Source of the DNA: Patellaria atrata CBS 101060
Lineage: Eukaryota; Ascomycota; Dothideomycetes; Patellariales; Patellariaceae
DNA length: 64,000 nt
Direction: 5' to 3'
NCBI GenBank assembly: GCA_010093705.1
Contig: MU006095.1
Location: 74,918-138,917 of the forward strand
Below the pieces are notes generated by a model. The model made no database searches, was not told the origin of the DNA, and was given only the letters and a program-made list of their open reading frames with translations. A program made the translations under genes and the position numbers. This document shows, piece after piece, positions 1 through 10,950 of the stretch; the first letter of the stretch is position 1; every line of letters starts with the position of its first letter.

Positions 1-1033
<1,033 letters not shown>

Positions 1034-1895
1034 TTTGTACTGGACTTCAGGGACGGCGGATCGAATGCTTCAAAGAAGGGGAAGAAAGTATATATAAAAA
1101 GTAATGGGGAAACAGGAATGATCTTGGTATTGGAGTTTATCAAGCCAAATAACAAGGTTGGACCTGTCAAAATCGTCTTTGCTGTCCTTTCAATCACACT
1201 TTTTCGGTCCAAAGGTACGATTCTGGACGGTGTAGTTTGCTCAAAACAAACTCCTGTCTCCTAATTCTGGATTTGAGGATCGGGGATCCAAGATCGAATG
1301 TAAGTTATGAAGAAAGATTGGAACCCAGAAGTCACCAGGGGGGAAGGCAGTCTTTTATATACGGCAAAGATATCCCCATCCACCCATACTATACGATTTT
1401 TTTTTTCCCTGCCAGAACCACTAAAACTGACATCAAGCGGCGATTCCACCAGGGGAACGTCTGCCCGAAAGCACGTAATCCGCGTCAAATCGTCTTTCTC
1501 CGCCGAGATTCTTGTCAAAGAGCGTGGCGAGCAATTTCATCCCCTTCCCCCTTAGGGGAAAACACGTTTTATACACCACTTCTTATACACGCGTTGAAAA
1601 AGGCGCTCTTGTGATAGTCTTGTCACGGTTGGTAAGAAAGCACGCAATGTCAAGAATATTATTTTGTCACCTTCTCTCCAGCTTTCCCGTTTTGCCAATA
1701 TCTGGTGAAAATGCAAGAATATATACACAAAGGTGTCAACGCCTCCTCACCAATACAACCATGTCTCAGATGTGTGAGACTGGTATCCACTCCCTGAACG
1801 CCTTAGAATGACATCTGATCTAACGCCTATTGCTAAAAATGCAGCAGAATGCTTTACAACCCATCTCTTCTGAAGTCCCCTTGGAAAAGGGGTTA
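1034..1895. other. Intergenic stretch between two sulfur genes
   Basis: About 860 bp between the stop of PAPS reductase and the start of ATP sulfurylase. It should hold the ATP sulfurylase promoter and the PAPS reductase 3' end. Open frames here are short and have no recognisable protein. No repeat seen. Confidence 0.6.
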
Positions 1896-2847
1896 CTATC
1901 TGATCTGTACGGCATCCAATGCTTGGGATAATGCCTCCGCCTTCTTCTTGTGCTCTTGTTCCATCAGGAATTGAGCATACCTTGAACGCTTGTTGTGGAT
2001 TCCACACTCGGTTTTCGCGCGTCCCTTCCAGCGCCCTGCACGCTCGTCCTCGCCTTCTTGAATCGGCTGGGTGGAGTGCCAATCCCCGATACTCTTGTAG
2101 CCTTGATCGAGAAGTTCGTTGTACGGCACCTGGTGTCCAGAGATGTATTCCTGGACCTGCTTGAAAGACCAGTTGGCGAGCGGATTGACCTTAATCAAAC
2201 CGGCATCATCCACTTCAATGATATCAAGATCCCCTCGTTTACCACCCTGGCTCCTTCTTCGGCCTGTGAGAACAGCCTTAACCTGCAATTCCGCGTACGC
2301 TCGTTGAGCGGGTTCAACTTTCGCCACCCAATCGTACAGCTCCTCGTCCGCTTCCCAAAGATTCTCGCCGTATTTAACGTTGAATTCCTCAACGGTGTCC
2401 GTACCAGCCGGTTTATAGACGTGGAGTTTGACTTGAGGATACTTTTCTCTCACACGGTCAACTAAAGCCAACGTCTCGGAGAAGTGGTGTAATGTATCTA
2501 GGAAGATAAGATCCACTGGCGACTTGTTTGGGGAAATCTTGGATAAGAGGTCGACGGTGACAAGTCCAGTTAGACCGAAGGCTGTGGTCTGATATAGCGA
2601 GGGTAGGCTGGTCAAGCACCACCTTAGGATCTCTGATATCGTCGTGAGTAATACTTCATGGAACAAGGGTGAAAGGGGTATGCTCACCCTCTGGCTCGAG
2701 CTTAGACAATTGATGGTTGAGGAATTTAAGGTGTGGCTTGCTGAAGTAGACTTCGGGAAGGTTGTCGTCTGTGGAGCTAGCACTGGCATAGCCAGACTCA
2801 ACGTCTTGAGTCGATAGGGCCTCGCCCAAGTCTGACTTGCTGGACAT
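1896..2847 (-). CDS. MET16: Phosphoadenylyl-sulfate (PAPS) reductase
   Basis: Reduces PAPS to sulfite with thioredoxin as electron donor, in the cytosol. Two exons: 2847-2688 and 2632-1896, intron 2687-2633 (phase 1). Together they give 298 residues, a normal length for the family. Family landmarks: LYQTTAFGLTGLVTVDLL (start of the PP-loop type nucleotide-binding domain), VDLIFLDTLHHF, and near the C-terminus GRWKGRAKTECGIH, whose ECGIH cysteine is the catalytic thiol. The start MSSKSDLGEAL fits; the longer frame reaching to 3023 is the promoter read through. It is transcribed toward ATP sulfurylase, about 0.86 kb away. The same enzyme pair (sA and sC) is linked in Aspergillus nidulans, so conserved linkage and joint sulfur-repression control are likely, though I found no clear CYS3/MetR site. 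Confidence 0.95.
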
Positions 2848-4491
2848 GGCTGGTCAAAGCAATTATGGGGCTGAGAAGAAGGAATTGAAGGTTGTAGAAA
2901 TCTCTGAGATATGAAGGAGTAGAGTATTGGTAGGGAGTTATGAAGAGGAGAGAAAAAGCAATGGAGTATGGATAGAAGGCACAAAGAGGAATTGGAGGGG
3001 AAAATGATGTATATATGGGGCAAGAGGGGGGGAATGAGTGTGGGAGTGTTCGAAATCCAGTGTGGCCCTCGGGACTTGGGAGGGATAAGGGAGTGAAAGC
3101 GAGCACCTCATGAAGGCACCATAAACTTTTCAGAGCACGCAATTTTAGCGCGGCTCGAGAATGTGAAAAGAACGCGATATGTAATCAAGTTCTCACCAAT
3201 GGGTATAAAGAAAAATATATTTACGAAATGACCCATTGTAAATCACAATCCATAATATGTGGGGGATAGAAAAAGAAGAAAAGACGAATTGATGCTCTTT
3301 GATTAAAAATAATCTGGTCTCTTCGCACACTGTTCGCTCCATGTTGTCGATTTCTTTGACCTTGGGTCTCGGAAATACCCAACCACTGAAAACATCTTGA
3401 ACCCGATAGGAGGTTTCTTACAAAGCAGAACGAGCGTAGAAAGACAGAGAATGAAGTGTAAGCAATCGATGACGATACAGACTATCATAACCTTGACTTA
3501 TCTTGATGCTGTATGAGTAAGATACCTTACCTCAGTACCGATTGCGTGCTCGATCGTGAACCCTACACCCTTATTACCTAGTATGCTGTTGTAAGCTCCC
3601 TGTCAGCCGCTTGATAGATACAAGTACAATACTTTTATATCTACGGTATAAATTGTGGACTGGGTAATGTAGCGGGTGGGTGATAAATCGAACCGAAACG
3701 ATCAGAGGTCCCGAATGCCGACCCACCAGACAAAGAGGTCGGAGACTTCATCATTCCATACTGATGAGAACGTCGGCCGGGTTATACTCGCGAAGGAATG
3801 AGCGACAACGGTCGGTCTGCTGTCTCGCGTGGGCATTGAAAGGAGAAGAATAATAGCGAGGTGCGGACATTAAATGTAGCTTTGCTGGACACCAGAAAAT
3901 TCGCATCCCTTGAAAAGATATCCGTGTGGGGAAAAGTCACTTCACGTGATGACTTCCCATCCATCAGTTCAACATCTTCCTCAACTGGCACTACTACCGG
4001 TGATTCCATTCTGATATCTACCTCCCATCACTCTGCCACATAATTAGGTATATCGTCTAGAATCAATCAAATGCCTAGAGCAACTAATATTGCCCTCGTC
4101 TCTAATTCATGCGTCGTATATAATATCTGGTGCAAAAATGGCCCTTAAACTTCATCCATGTACAACGACCTTCCCCTACCTGATCGCCCCAAATATTCCC
4201 CTTCCTAAAATGTGGTGGATGATAGACGAACACCTCTACAAACGCCTTTACCCGCTCTCATCCATACGTGATGCAAATGTTGTACAAAAAACGAGAATTT
4301 GAAATGTTGCCTTGCGTATTCAATCCGTATTCCAGTCGAGGTGAATAACTCAGCTCTTATTACTGGCGGGATACAATGTCGCGGGATTAGCTAGTTTTCG
4401 CGTCCCTCGGCCGGTTATCTCGACCTGGGATGAATATGGGAATATGTCTGAAGATGAAAAGAGACTCGGAATCTCCGGTTGCTTTGAGCCA
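2848..4491. other. Intergenic: PAPS reductase promoter and Sec2 3' side
   Basis: About 1.6 kb. The first few hundred bases are purine-rich on the plus strand (pyrimidine-rich on the coding strand), as in a fungal leader. Short minus-strand frames at 3303-3488 and 3782-4009 have no family I recognise. No repeat or RNA gene seen. Confidence 0.5.
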
Positions 4492-6653
4492 TCAATCGAA
4501 AGCTCCGGGGATGCTGATGCTGAGCCTTTGCTCTTTCTTCTCTCCAGCATTGTCACCTTCTTGTACAACCTCTTTCCGCTCTACGCCATATTTCCCCTTT
4601 TCAGATATCGATTCTATGACATTATCTCGTAACTCCTGTGCAGTATGTGCCTCGATGATTTCCTCCTCTTCCACCGGAATCGAGGGAGTGCAGTCTTCGT
4701 CCTTCTCTTCTATAGTTACTTTCTCAATAACCGTTCCGTCAGTTGCCGCGTTGCTTTCATCCGCACTAATTATAGGAGTCTCTTCTTTATGGATTCCATT
4801 AGATATTGCGGCAGCCGCAGCAGCACCTTCAACTGCTCTCCTTTCCAAACTCTTCCTCACTCCACTCCCTTGGAAAGTTGGGCTCCGAGGCGATTCCCTT
4901 GTACTATGTTGTGCTATGTAAGCTGGGACCACTCCGCCTCCTATTCGAGTCCAAAACATGCGTTCCCGCAACTTCACACTTTCTTCCCAAGCGGCCTTCT
5001 GTTCCTCTTCCGTGTCAGATCTCCAATGACCGTCCCTCAACATCCTTAGAAAACTGATATAGTCGCATGTAGCTCTCACACGACCGAGACAGTAATCACA
5101 AAGCGGATATCGTTGAGCATCGTCATTCTCGCTAGTTCGGAAACGGTGTTTTCGCTTAAACGGTTCATTCTTGCGGTTCTCACCACATAACGCACAAGCA
5201 AAGACGGGGCCATGGAACCGGCTGACCGGTGGGTGAGGCTCAACAACAAGTTTTCCGTCTGTCATGCTATTGAGAACACCCCTGCGCGCCAACCATGAAA
5301 GTCCCGGCGCGATGTCGAGGCGTAAGGTAGGCTCAATATCTTCAGCGAGAGCTCGCTTATAAAACTTATTGTCCTTGAGCGGGGGTAAGGTGACTGGAGC
5401 ATCACGAGATGAGGGACTACCGTGCGCTCCCGGGAAAGCTCCAACCGAAGGGGAATGCGTCGAGGAGTTCAAGGATGTCGTTGAACCGTTGGATGGTTTA
5501 GGGGAGCCTGTTAACGCGCCTAAGCCAATACTCATCCCACCGAAATTGCCACTTGAGGCTCTACTACTAGGTGCCACAGATTTAGACACTTTAAGCAGTT
5601 CTTGAAAATCATCATATGCCGAAAGATCATGCCGTACGACTGGTGAGATGAGGTTGGAGAATCTAAGAGGATGATCGTACTGAACTTCTTCTAACCCTAC
5701 GGAAGTTGGGCTCTGGTGTGTGCCTTCAAGCAGATGTGTCACCTTATCCACAGGCATCATACCAGGAGTGGAAGGTGTTGTAGAATGATGAGTGCTAGCC
5801 TCATGCTCCTCCTTCTCTGCCTGTAGCTGGGCTATAACATCTTTTAATTGGTGCAACTGCTCCTGTTGCGACGTTAGAAGAGCTTCTGTATCTCTCAACT
5901 GACTCCTCAGTTGGTCGTTCTTGCGTTCGGTTGCTTCTGTCTCCTTTCTTGCAGCGGCCACCATCTATTAAAGAATTAGTGATATCCCAGGACGCTCTCC
6001 ATAGACCTACGTACAGTATTCGCTTCTTCAAAAAGCGCAGACGTCAAGTTCTCCAGCTCTTGTTCAATAGCCTTCTTCTCTTTCTCAAGAATCGCATTCG
6101 TTCTTCTTTCCTCTACTAGCTCCCCTCGGTACTTCTGCTCCATTTTGAAGTAGTCCTCCTTCTTAATGAGCAGTCCCCTTGCAACCAAATCCTTGAATGT
6201 CTTGTTTTCATCTACCAACAGCACAAGCCTCGCTCTAGCATTGTCGAGATCATGGCGAGCGGCTTGTAACGAATCGTCTAGTGTTGTTTGAACGTTGATC
6301 GAGTTGATGAGCTTCGTACTAAGCGTTGCGACCTCATTATTCAGATCAGGGTGTTGAATGGAGCCATTCGATTCAGATCTCGATAGCGACGATGGGCTGG
6401 GAACCCGCGGATCTGGTATGGTATTCATGTCTGCGTTGTAAACGCTAATAGGAAGAATCTGAGGGGGAGAAGCTACCGTAGCCGCCATTCTAGGGAGGTG
6501 AGGAGTAGAGGAGGACTTTGTGACCTGCTTGGTCGAAGACGGAAGCTTTGGACTTCCTGATAGTGAGCGGATGGTCGTTGATGGAGGACGAGCCGGGGCT
6601 AGACTACTAGAGCCATGGCTCCAGCGTCCGAGGACGAAGCTATAATTGCACAC
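4492..6653 (-). CDS. SEC2: Sec2-type Rab guanine nucleotide exchange factor
   Basis: Activates the Rab GTPase Sec4/Sec4-like for polarised delivery of secretory vesicles to the hyphal tip or bud. Exon 6653-6015 and exon 5964-4492 are joined over a 50-nt intron exactly inside the Sec2 signature (ELENLTSALFEEANT | MVAAARKE). Residues about 100-260 form the heptad-rich coiled coil that binds the Rab. The C-terminal half has a conserved block FACALCGENR followed by YPLCDYCLGRVRATCDYISFLR, with paired CxxC motifs, as in Sec2/Rabin8 proteins of filamentous fungi. The tail is acidic and low in complexity. The model gives 703 residues. The true start is not certain: MAATVASPPQ inside this exon, or a further exon near 6782-6827 that would splice in as DILAD-FVLGRWSH, are both possible. 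Confidence 0.85.
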
Positions 6654-8253
6654 ACATTGTCAGAAAGAAACGTGGCTAGACTCTACAATGGGGCCCGAGA
6701 CATGTGGCCGCTGCATGCGGTTGGGGTATAAGGACGGCAGACGCGTGTGAAAAGGTTCAGAATCGGAAGCTTTCAAAGACTTACTCAGCCAGGATGTCGG
6801 CGGGTTCTTTGAGAGGTGCAGGTAGAAAGTCGGCTATGTACCAACAAGGGGCGGCAAGTTTCTTTGTTTGTATTCAATAGAGTGCGCTTATTGAGAAAGG
6901 CGCCGAAATAACAAAAAGTAAGGAAAACATTGGAAGAAAAGAAAAGGAAGAAAAAGAGAGGGCAGAGAAGGAAAGGGTTGGCGGAGGCGAATGGATTGTG
7001 GAGGAGATACTTGAGAGTAAGGACGACCACAAGAGACGAGATGACGGTGACGATGAGAAGGTTTGAGAGCTGAGTGAGAGCGCAGGGCTGCCTGAGGTTG
7101 ATGGCTTGGTTATGTAATCGGGCACGGGCCAGTTGCTCAAGTTCACTTCCAGCCCAGGAGTGGAAATCGCGGAGCCTTTTGTTTTTTTCCTCACACTGTT
7201 GATCAAAGACCTCAGCGAAGAGGAAGTCGAGTACAGTGAGAAGAGTAATCTGATTTATCCATTCCACCCTGTGTACTGATTTCATTATTCTATGCTAACC
7301 CAGTAAAAGGGTTGTGATTGGCTAAGGGGTTGGGATATACCCGTTAATCTATAACCAACTTGATAAAACATTACAGTACGTACTGTACTATGCTGTGACC
7401 CCATACAACAAGAACAAGCCAGTTTAACCTACGGAGGAAACACAAACAATCCCGCCTAGGCTATCTCTGTGAAAATTTATACGAAGAAGGATACCCCCAA
7501 ATGTCGTGGAACCAACAAATCATACACAGCCATCTCTCGACCGATAAAACGGACCAACGTAAGCCCTATGTTTGCCTCCACAGTTGCACTATTCAGTTGT
7601 GGGGTTTAGGGAGAGCTGATGGGAAAATATATCCGTATGGCAATGCACTGATTTAGAACTTTGTTTCAGAAGGTAAGGTAAGAGAGGTATTGTTCATGAC
7701 CTTGATGATATTCAGTATGAGCCTGATCCGACTATCGGACACAATACAAGCAACCAGTACTTGTATACTATCAAGCTCTCCAGCTACGTAGGTAGCGAGA
7801 TGCTCTATACTCCTTCAATCCTTCCTACCCTGTTCCTTTTTCCCACTTCACTTCATCTCATACCAACATCTCTCCACCCGTATGCCATGTCGTGTTGCAA
7901 ACAAGAATACACCCCACCTAAATATACAATAAGAAAGTTTCGCTGCCGTATGGAAACTGATCTAGAGTAGTAAGCAGCGCTCATTATGCATTATACCGCC
8001 AAGGGAAATGTCGAAAAAGGCCCATGAAGGTTTCTACAAGTCCAGCCCGCGCGCCAAACTATGGTATCTGACGACAAGACGAATGCATCGACGGATAATA
8101 AAGTAAGTCTAGAGAAATCCAGTATCAGAGAATATATTTACAATGTCGGATGGTGAATGAAATCGGAGGATAAAGCATAATGCCGAGTATGAAAACCGAC
8201 GAAATGAAGGGAGCTATCCCATATCACTAAGTAGGTAGGTGGAATTATTCGTT
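6654..8253. other. Intergenic region, possible Sec2 leader exon
   Basis: About 1.6 kb between Sec2 and the EGF-domain gene. A GTAAGT donor near 6782 and an acceptor just before 6645 could define a 5' leader intron of Sec2. At 7377-7392 there is a GTAC-rich palindromic run of the kind found in several other intergenic stretches. The part 7290-8253 shows no gene. Confidence 0.4.
6785..7285 (-). CDS. Doubtful open frame upstream of Sec2
   Basis: A 166-codon frame starting MKSVHRVEWINQ. Its first 100 residues look protein-like, with a helix-rich charged part (DQQCEEKNKRLRDFHSWAG) and then a hydrophobic stretch, NLLIVTVISSLVVVLTL. The rest is a pyrimidine tract read as phenylalanine/leucine and is probably intron or leader. 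It could be the first exon of a small membrane protein, an upstream exon of Sec2, or nothing. I recognise no family. Confidence 0.15.
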   Translation of the reverse strand: MKSVHRVEWINQITLLTVLDFLFAEVFDQQCEEKNKRLRDFHSWAGSELEQLARARLHNQAINLRQPCALTQLSNLLIVTVISSLVVVLTLKYLLHNPFASANPFLLCPLFFFLFFSSNVFLTFCYFGAFLNKRTLLNTNKETCRPLLVHSRLSTCTSQRTRRHPG

Positions 8254-10950
8254 TCAATTGCGAGAATCGCCGAAAATAGTCCCATTTGGAACTCGAAATT
8301 GAAGGTCAATGAGGTTGATACCAAATCCATTGTCAAGGCTGATGTTCTTTGCACTACTCCCTAGGTTTTCGGTATTGGAGAGCAGGAATGATTGAAGTCG
8401 TGTTTGAGCCGTAACCGCTAAATCGAGATCTCGTGAGGTTTGTAGCACGAAGAGAACACCAACACGGGCAAAGTCTACAATAGTCTTGTTCATCGAAGGC
8501 ACATCAGACAAGCTTGTACTGGTAGCCTCGGTCGAAATAGAGGCTGCTGTCCTTGATGATGCTGAGATAGCTGATGTTCGAGTTGCACCTGGAACGGTAA
8601 TATCCGATGATGCTGCGAAAATGATACCGTTGCTTGTGACCGCGTCAGGGATCCCATCTTGTCTCTCCGCAAGTACAATTGTTGGTGCTGGCGTGATCAT
8701 TGGGTTAAGTTCAATTGTCGCTGATGCTGAATGTGGACTCCGCAGATCAGGATCAGCCGCGAGAAGAGGTACTGCAAATGGCTCCACAGAGCGTCCAGAC
8801 AAGCCATTGAATGTGACCAACGCATTTTCGGACTGGCAGCTTAGGCTGTTAGAAGAAAATAAGGAAAGTAGGAGTGAAGCGTTCAGCGGAATACTGAAGT
8901 TCTGCTGCGCATCTTCCAGTAGTCTAGGAATAGACGAGCCAATGGTCGCCTCGGATAGACCAGCGACGTTGGCAGTCGTACAGCCTGAATCCGGAGCAGT
9001 GGTACAACGATCTCCTGTGAACCCATTTGCACACAAACAACTGCAAGTGTTTCCTCCAAGGACTGTGCTAACACCACCATTTTGGCAGGAGACGTCTCTT
9101 TCACAAGCCGCCAGAGCACCGGCATTTCCGTTTTCTCGTTGTTTGGGAAGCACGATCAAGACGATAGGAATGACGACAGCAGCAGCAACAAGGAGGAGTA
9201 ATATAATCATGAGGAGAATAAAGGCCCACAAAGGCATACCACAACATCTGCGCTTCGATCGACTGGTCCCCTCTTCTCCTTGCTCTGAAGCACTCTGGCC
9301 AATAGCCAGACCCGATGATGGCCATCGTGATATTGGACGAGTAGGAGTCATATTCCCTGTGGGAGTAGCGAGCCCGGGTGGTGGAAACGATGCTAGGATG
9401 TCGGAAAGTGACCCCGAACGTCTCTCTGGCGTACCCCCCTGTTTCTCGAAGTTTGGATCTATGAAAAGGTCCATACCAAGACGACTCGCCGTCTTACCAC
9501 GATCTAGGTTAGCCGCGAGACGGGTTGCGCGCCGAATGAGATCGGGTAAACTTGTTAGACTTCCTCTTGCTTCGGGATCTTTAACGGCGTCGACGTCGAG
9601 CCGTGGTGGCCTACGATTACCTACGCGTTCGGCCAAAGAGCTTTGGCGTTGAGGTGACATGAAGTCCTTTGCAGTTTCGGAATCGAGCGCACCGCCTTTC
9701 TCCAACCCTCCTATGATTAGCTCAACATCTCGGTCCACAGGGGCAGCAGGCGAACGGGACCGAGAAAATGGGGCCGAATACACATCGCCTTTTAAGAACC
9801 CTGTTTCTTTCTGCATCATGTCCAGCGTTTCTGATGAGGAGCTAGATGAATCGAGAAGTCCAGTACCTCCGCTTAATGATGTGGGTGAGCTCGTGTTCTC
9901 TCTTGAGGCACCTAATCCCGCTGCAACAGCTCCACCAGCTGCGCCGATGGATACAGCAGCTTGTCCAACGATACCACCTTTCTTACGCGATGCCTTGTCC
10001 TTCTCTTGGCGCGAGAATTCTCCACTTTTGGTAGTGACTAATGATGGCTTCTGTCTTCTACCAAGACTGGCTTGTCTGACCAACCCCGACTGATCATTGT
10101 GATCACTTGCTCTTGAAAATCTTCCATCATCAGAATCTCCTGTGACTGGCGGCTCATCATCATCATCGGAACGTGGGGATTCGGCAAAACGAAAGTCAGG
10201 ATCGGCAATTGGAATGGCCATGCTCGAAGCATAAGATTGATGTGAACGGGTACCTTCCGATTCTTCAACAATAGGAGAGACAAAGGATGCCTGAGAATAA
10301 TAAGACGACGGACCTCGACGAGCTGATGGTGGAGGTCCAATGTTTGCACTTCGTCGGGCTTGGGCAATGGTCGGAACTGGAAAATCAGGTATTGATCCTA
10401 GTGAGGACGCAGTTGATCCTCGAGAGGAGGTTGTAAGTGGTCTAGAATTACTCGGGGAGAGAAGTGAAGGTGAATAGGGATCATTGTCCTGGTATATGCT
10501 CTGCGGTGATAATAGATCATCGCGTGGAGATTGCTGTTGACGTCGAGGTGAATTTGTGCTCTGGTTAGACAAGTCCAAAAGAGAGGGTACATAGTTCGGT
10601 CTAGGTGGTCGTTGAGGAGGTGGTCCTCTGTTTTGATCACGCTGGCGTGGCCGACTATTCGAACTACCCATATCTTGATCATTCGAAAGAGGCCACTGTC
10701 CGTTTGAAGGAGGTTGGGATAAGACTACATTTGGTTGACTTGAGTTTTGTTGCTGCGTGGAATACTGGGAGATGAGCTGGTTGGGACGAGATGGTAAGCC
10801 TATTCGCTGTGGGACATGGGGAGCGCTGGGTCCATTTCTGGCCGCATTCATCCGTTCCCTGGCGGCTCGAACAGAGCCTTTTGGTGGTTGAATCTCACTA
10901 TCATCTTGTATCCTGCTAGGTGCCCCCACCGGCCGCTGGGGATAACTCAT
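8254..10950 (-). CDS. Single-pass membrane protein with extracellular EGF-like domain
   Basis: Single exon, 898 residues. Residues 1 to about 580 are a long, disordered, Ser/Pro/Arg/Gln-rich cytoplasmic region with many potential phosphorylation sites. A basic stop (KRRCCGMPLW) then precedes one strongly hydrophobic helix (FILLMIILLLLVAAAVVIPI). Immediately outside is an EGF-like module, CERDVSCQNGGVSTVLGG followed by CSCLCANGFTGDRC, with six or more spaced cysteines. The last 230 residues form an N-glycosylation-rich ectodomain (for example NFSIPLNASLL). The layout suggests a type II signal-anchor protein at the plasma membrane. Proteins of this architecture occur in many filamentous ascomycetes but have no established role that I know of; a wall-sensing role is only a guess. 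Neither neighbour hints at function. Confidence 0.8.
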   Translation of the reverse strand: MSYPQRPVGAPSRIQDDSEIQPPKGSVRAARERMNAARNGPSAPHVPQRIGLPSRPNQLISQYSTQQQNSSQPNVVLSQPPSNGQWPLSNDQDMGSSNSRPRQRDQNRGPPPQRPPRPNYVPSLLDLSNQSTNSPRRQQQSPRDDLLSPQSIYQDNDPYSPSLLSPSNSRPLTTSSRGSTASSLGSIPDFPVPTIAQARRSANIGPPPSARRGPSSYYSQASFVSPIVEESEGTRSHQSYASSMAIPIADPDFRFAESPRSDDDDEPPVTGDSDDGRFSRASDHNDQSGLVRQASLGRRQKPSLVTTKSGEFSRQEKDKASRKKGGIVGQAAVSIGAAGGAVAAGLGASRENTSSPTSLSGGTGLLDSSSSSSETLDMMQKETGFLKGDVYSAPFSRSRSPAAPVDRDVELIIGGLEKGGALDSETAKDFMSPQRQSSLAERVGNRRPPRLDVDAVKDPEARGSLTSLPDLIRRATRLAANLDRGKTASRLGMDLFIDPNFEKQGGTPERRSGSLSDILASFPPPGLATPTGNMTPTRPISRWPSSGLAIGQSASEQGEEGTSRSKRRCCGMPLWAFILLMIILLLLVAAAVVIPIVLIVLPKQRENGNAGALAACERDVSCQNGGVSTVLGGNTCSCLCANGFTGDRCTTAPDSGCTTANVAGLSEATIGSSIPRLLEDAQQNFSIPLNASLLLSLFSSNSLSCQSENALVTFNGLSGRSVEPFAVPLLAADPDLRSPHSASATIELNPMITPAPTIVLAERQDGIPDAVTSNGIIFAASSDITVPGATRTSAISASSRTAASISTEATSTSLSDVPSMNKTIVDFARVGVLFVLQTSRDLDLAVTAQTRLQSFLLSNTENLGSSAKNISLDNGFGINLIDLQFRVPNGTIFGDSRN

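Noticed and set aside
3303-3488. 61-codon minus-strand frame with a hydrophobic start
   Set aside because: Faint resemblance to a membrane segment only; no partner exons and no family.
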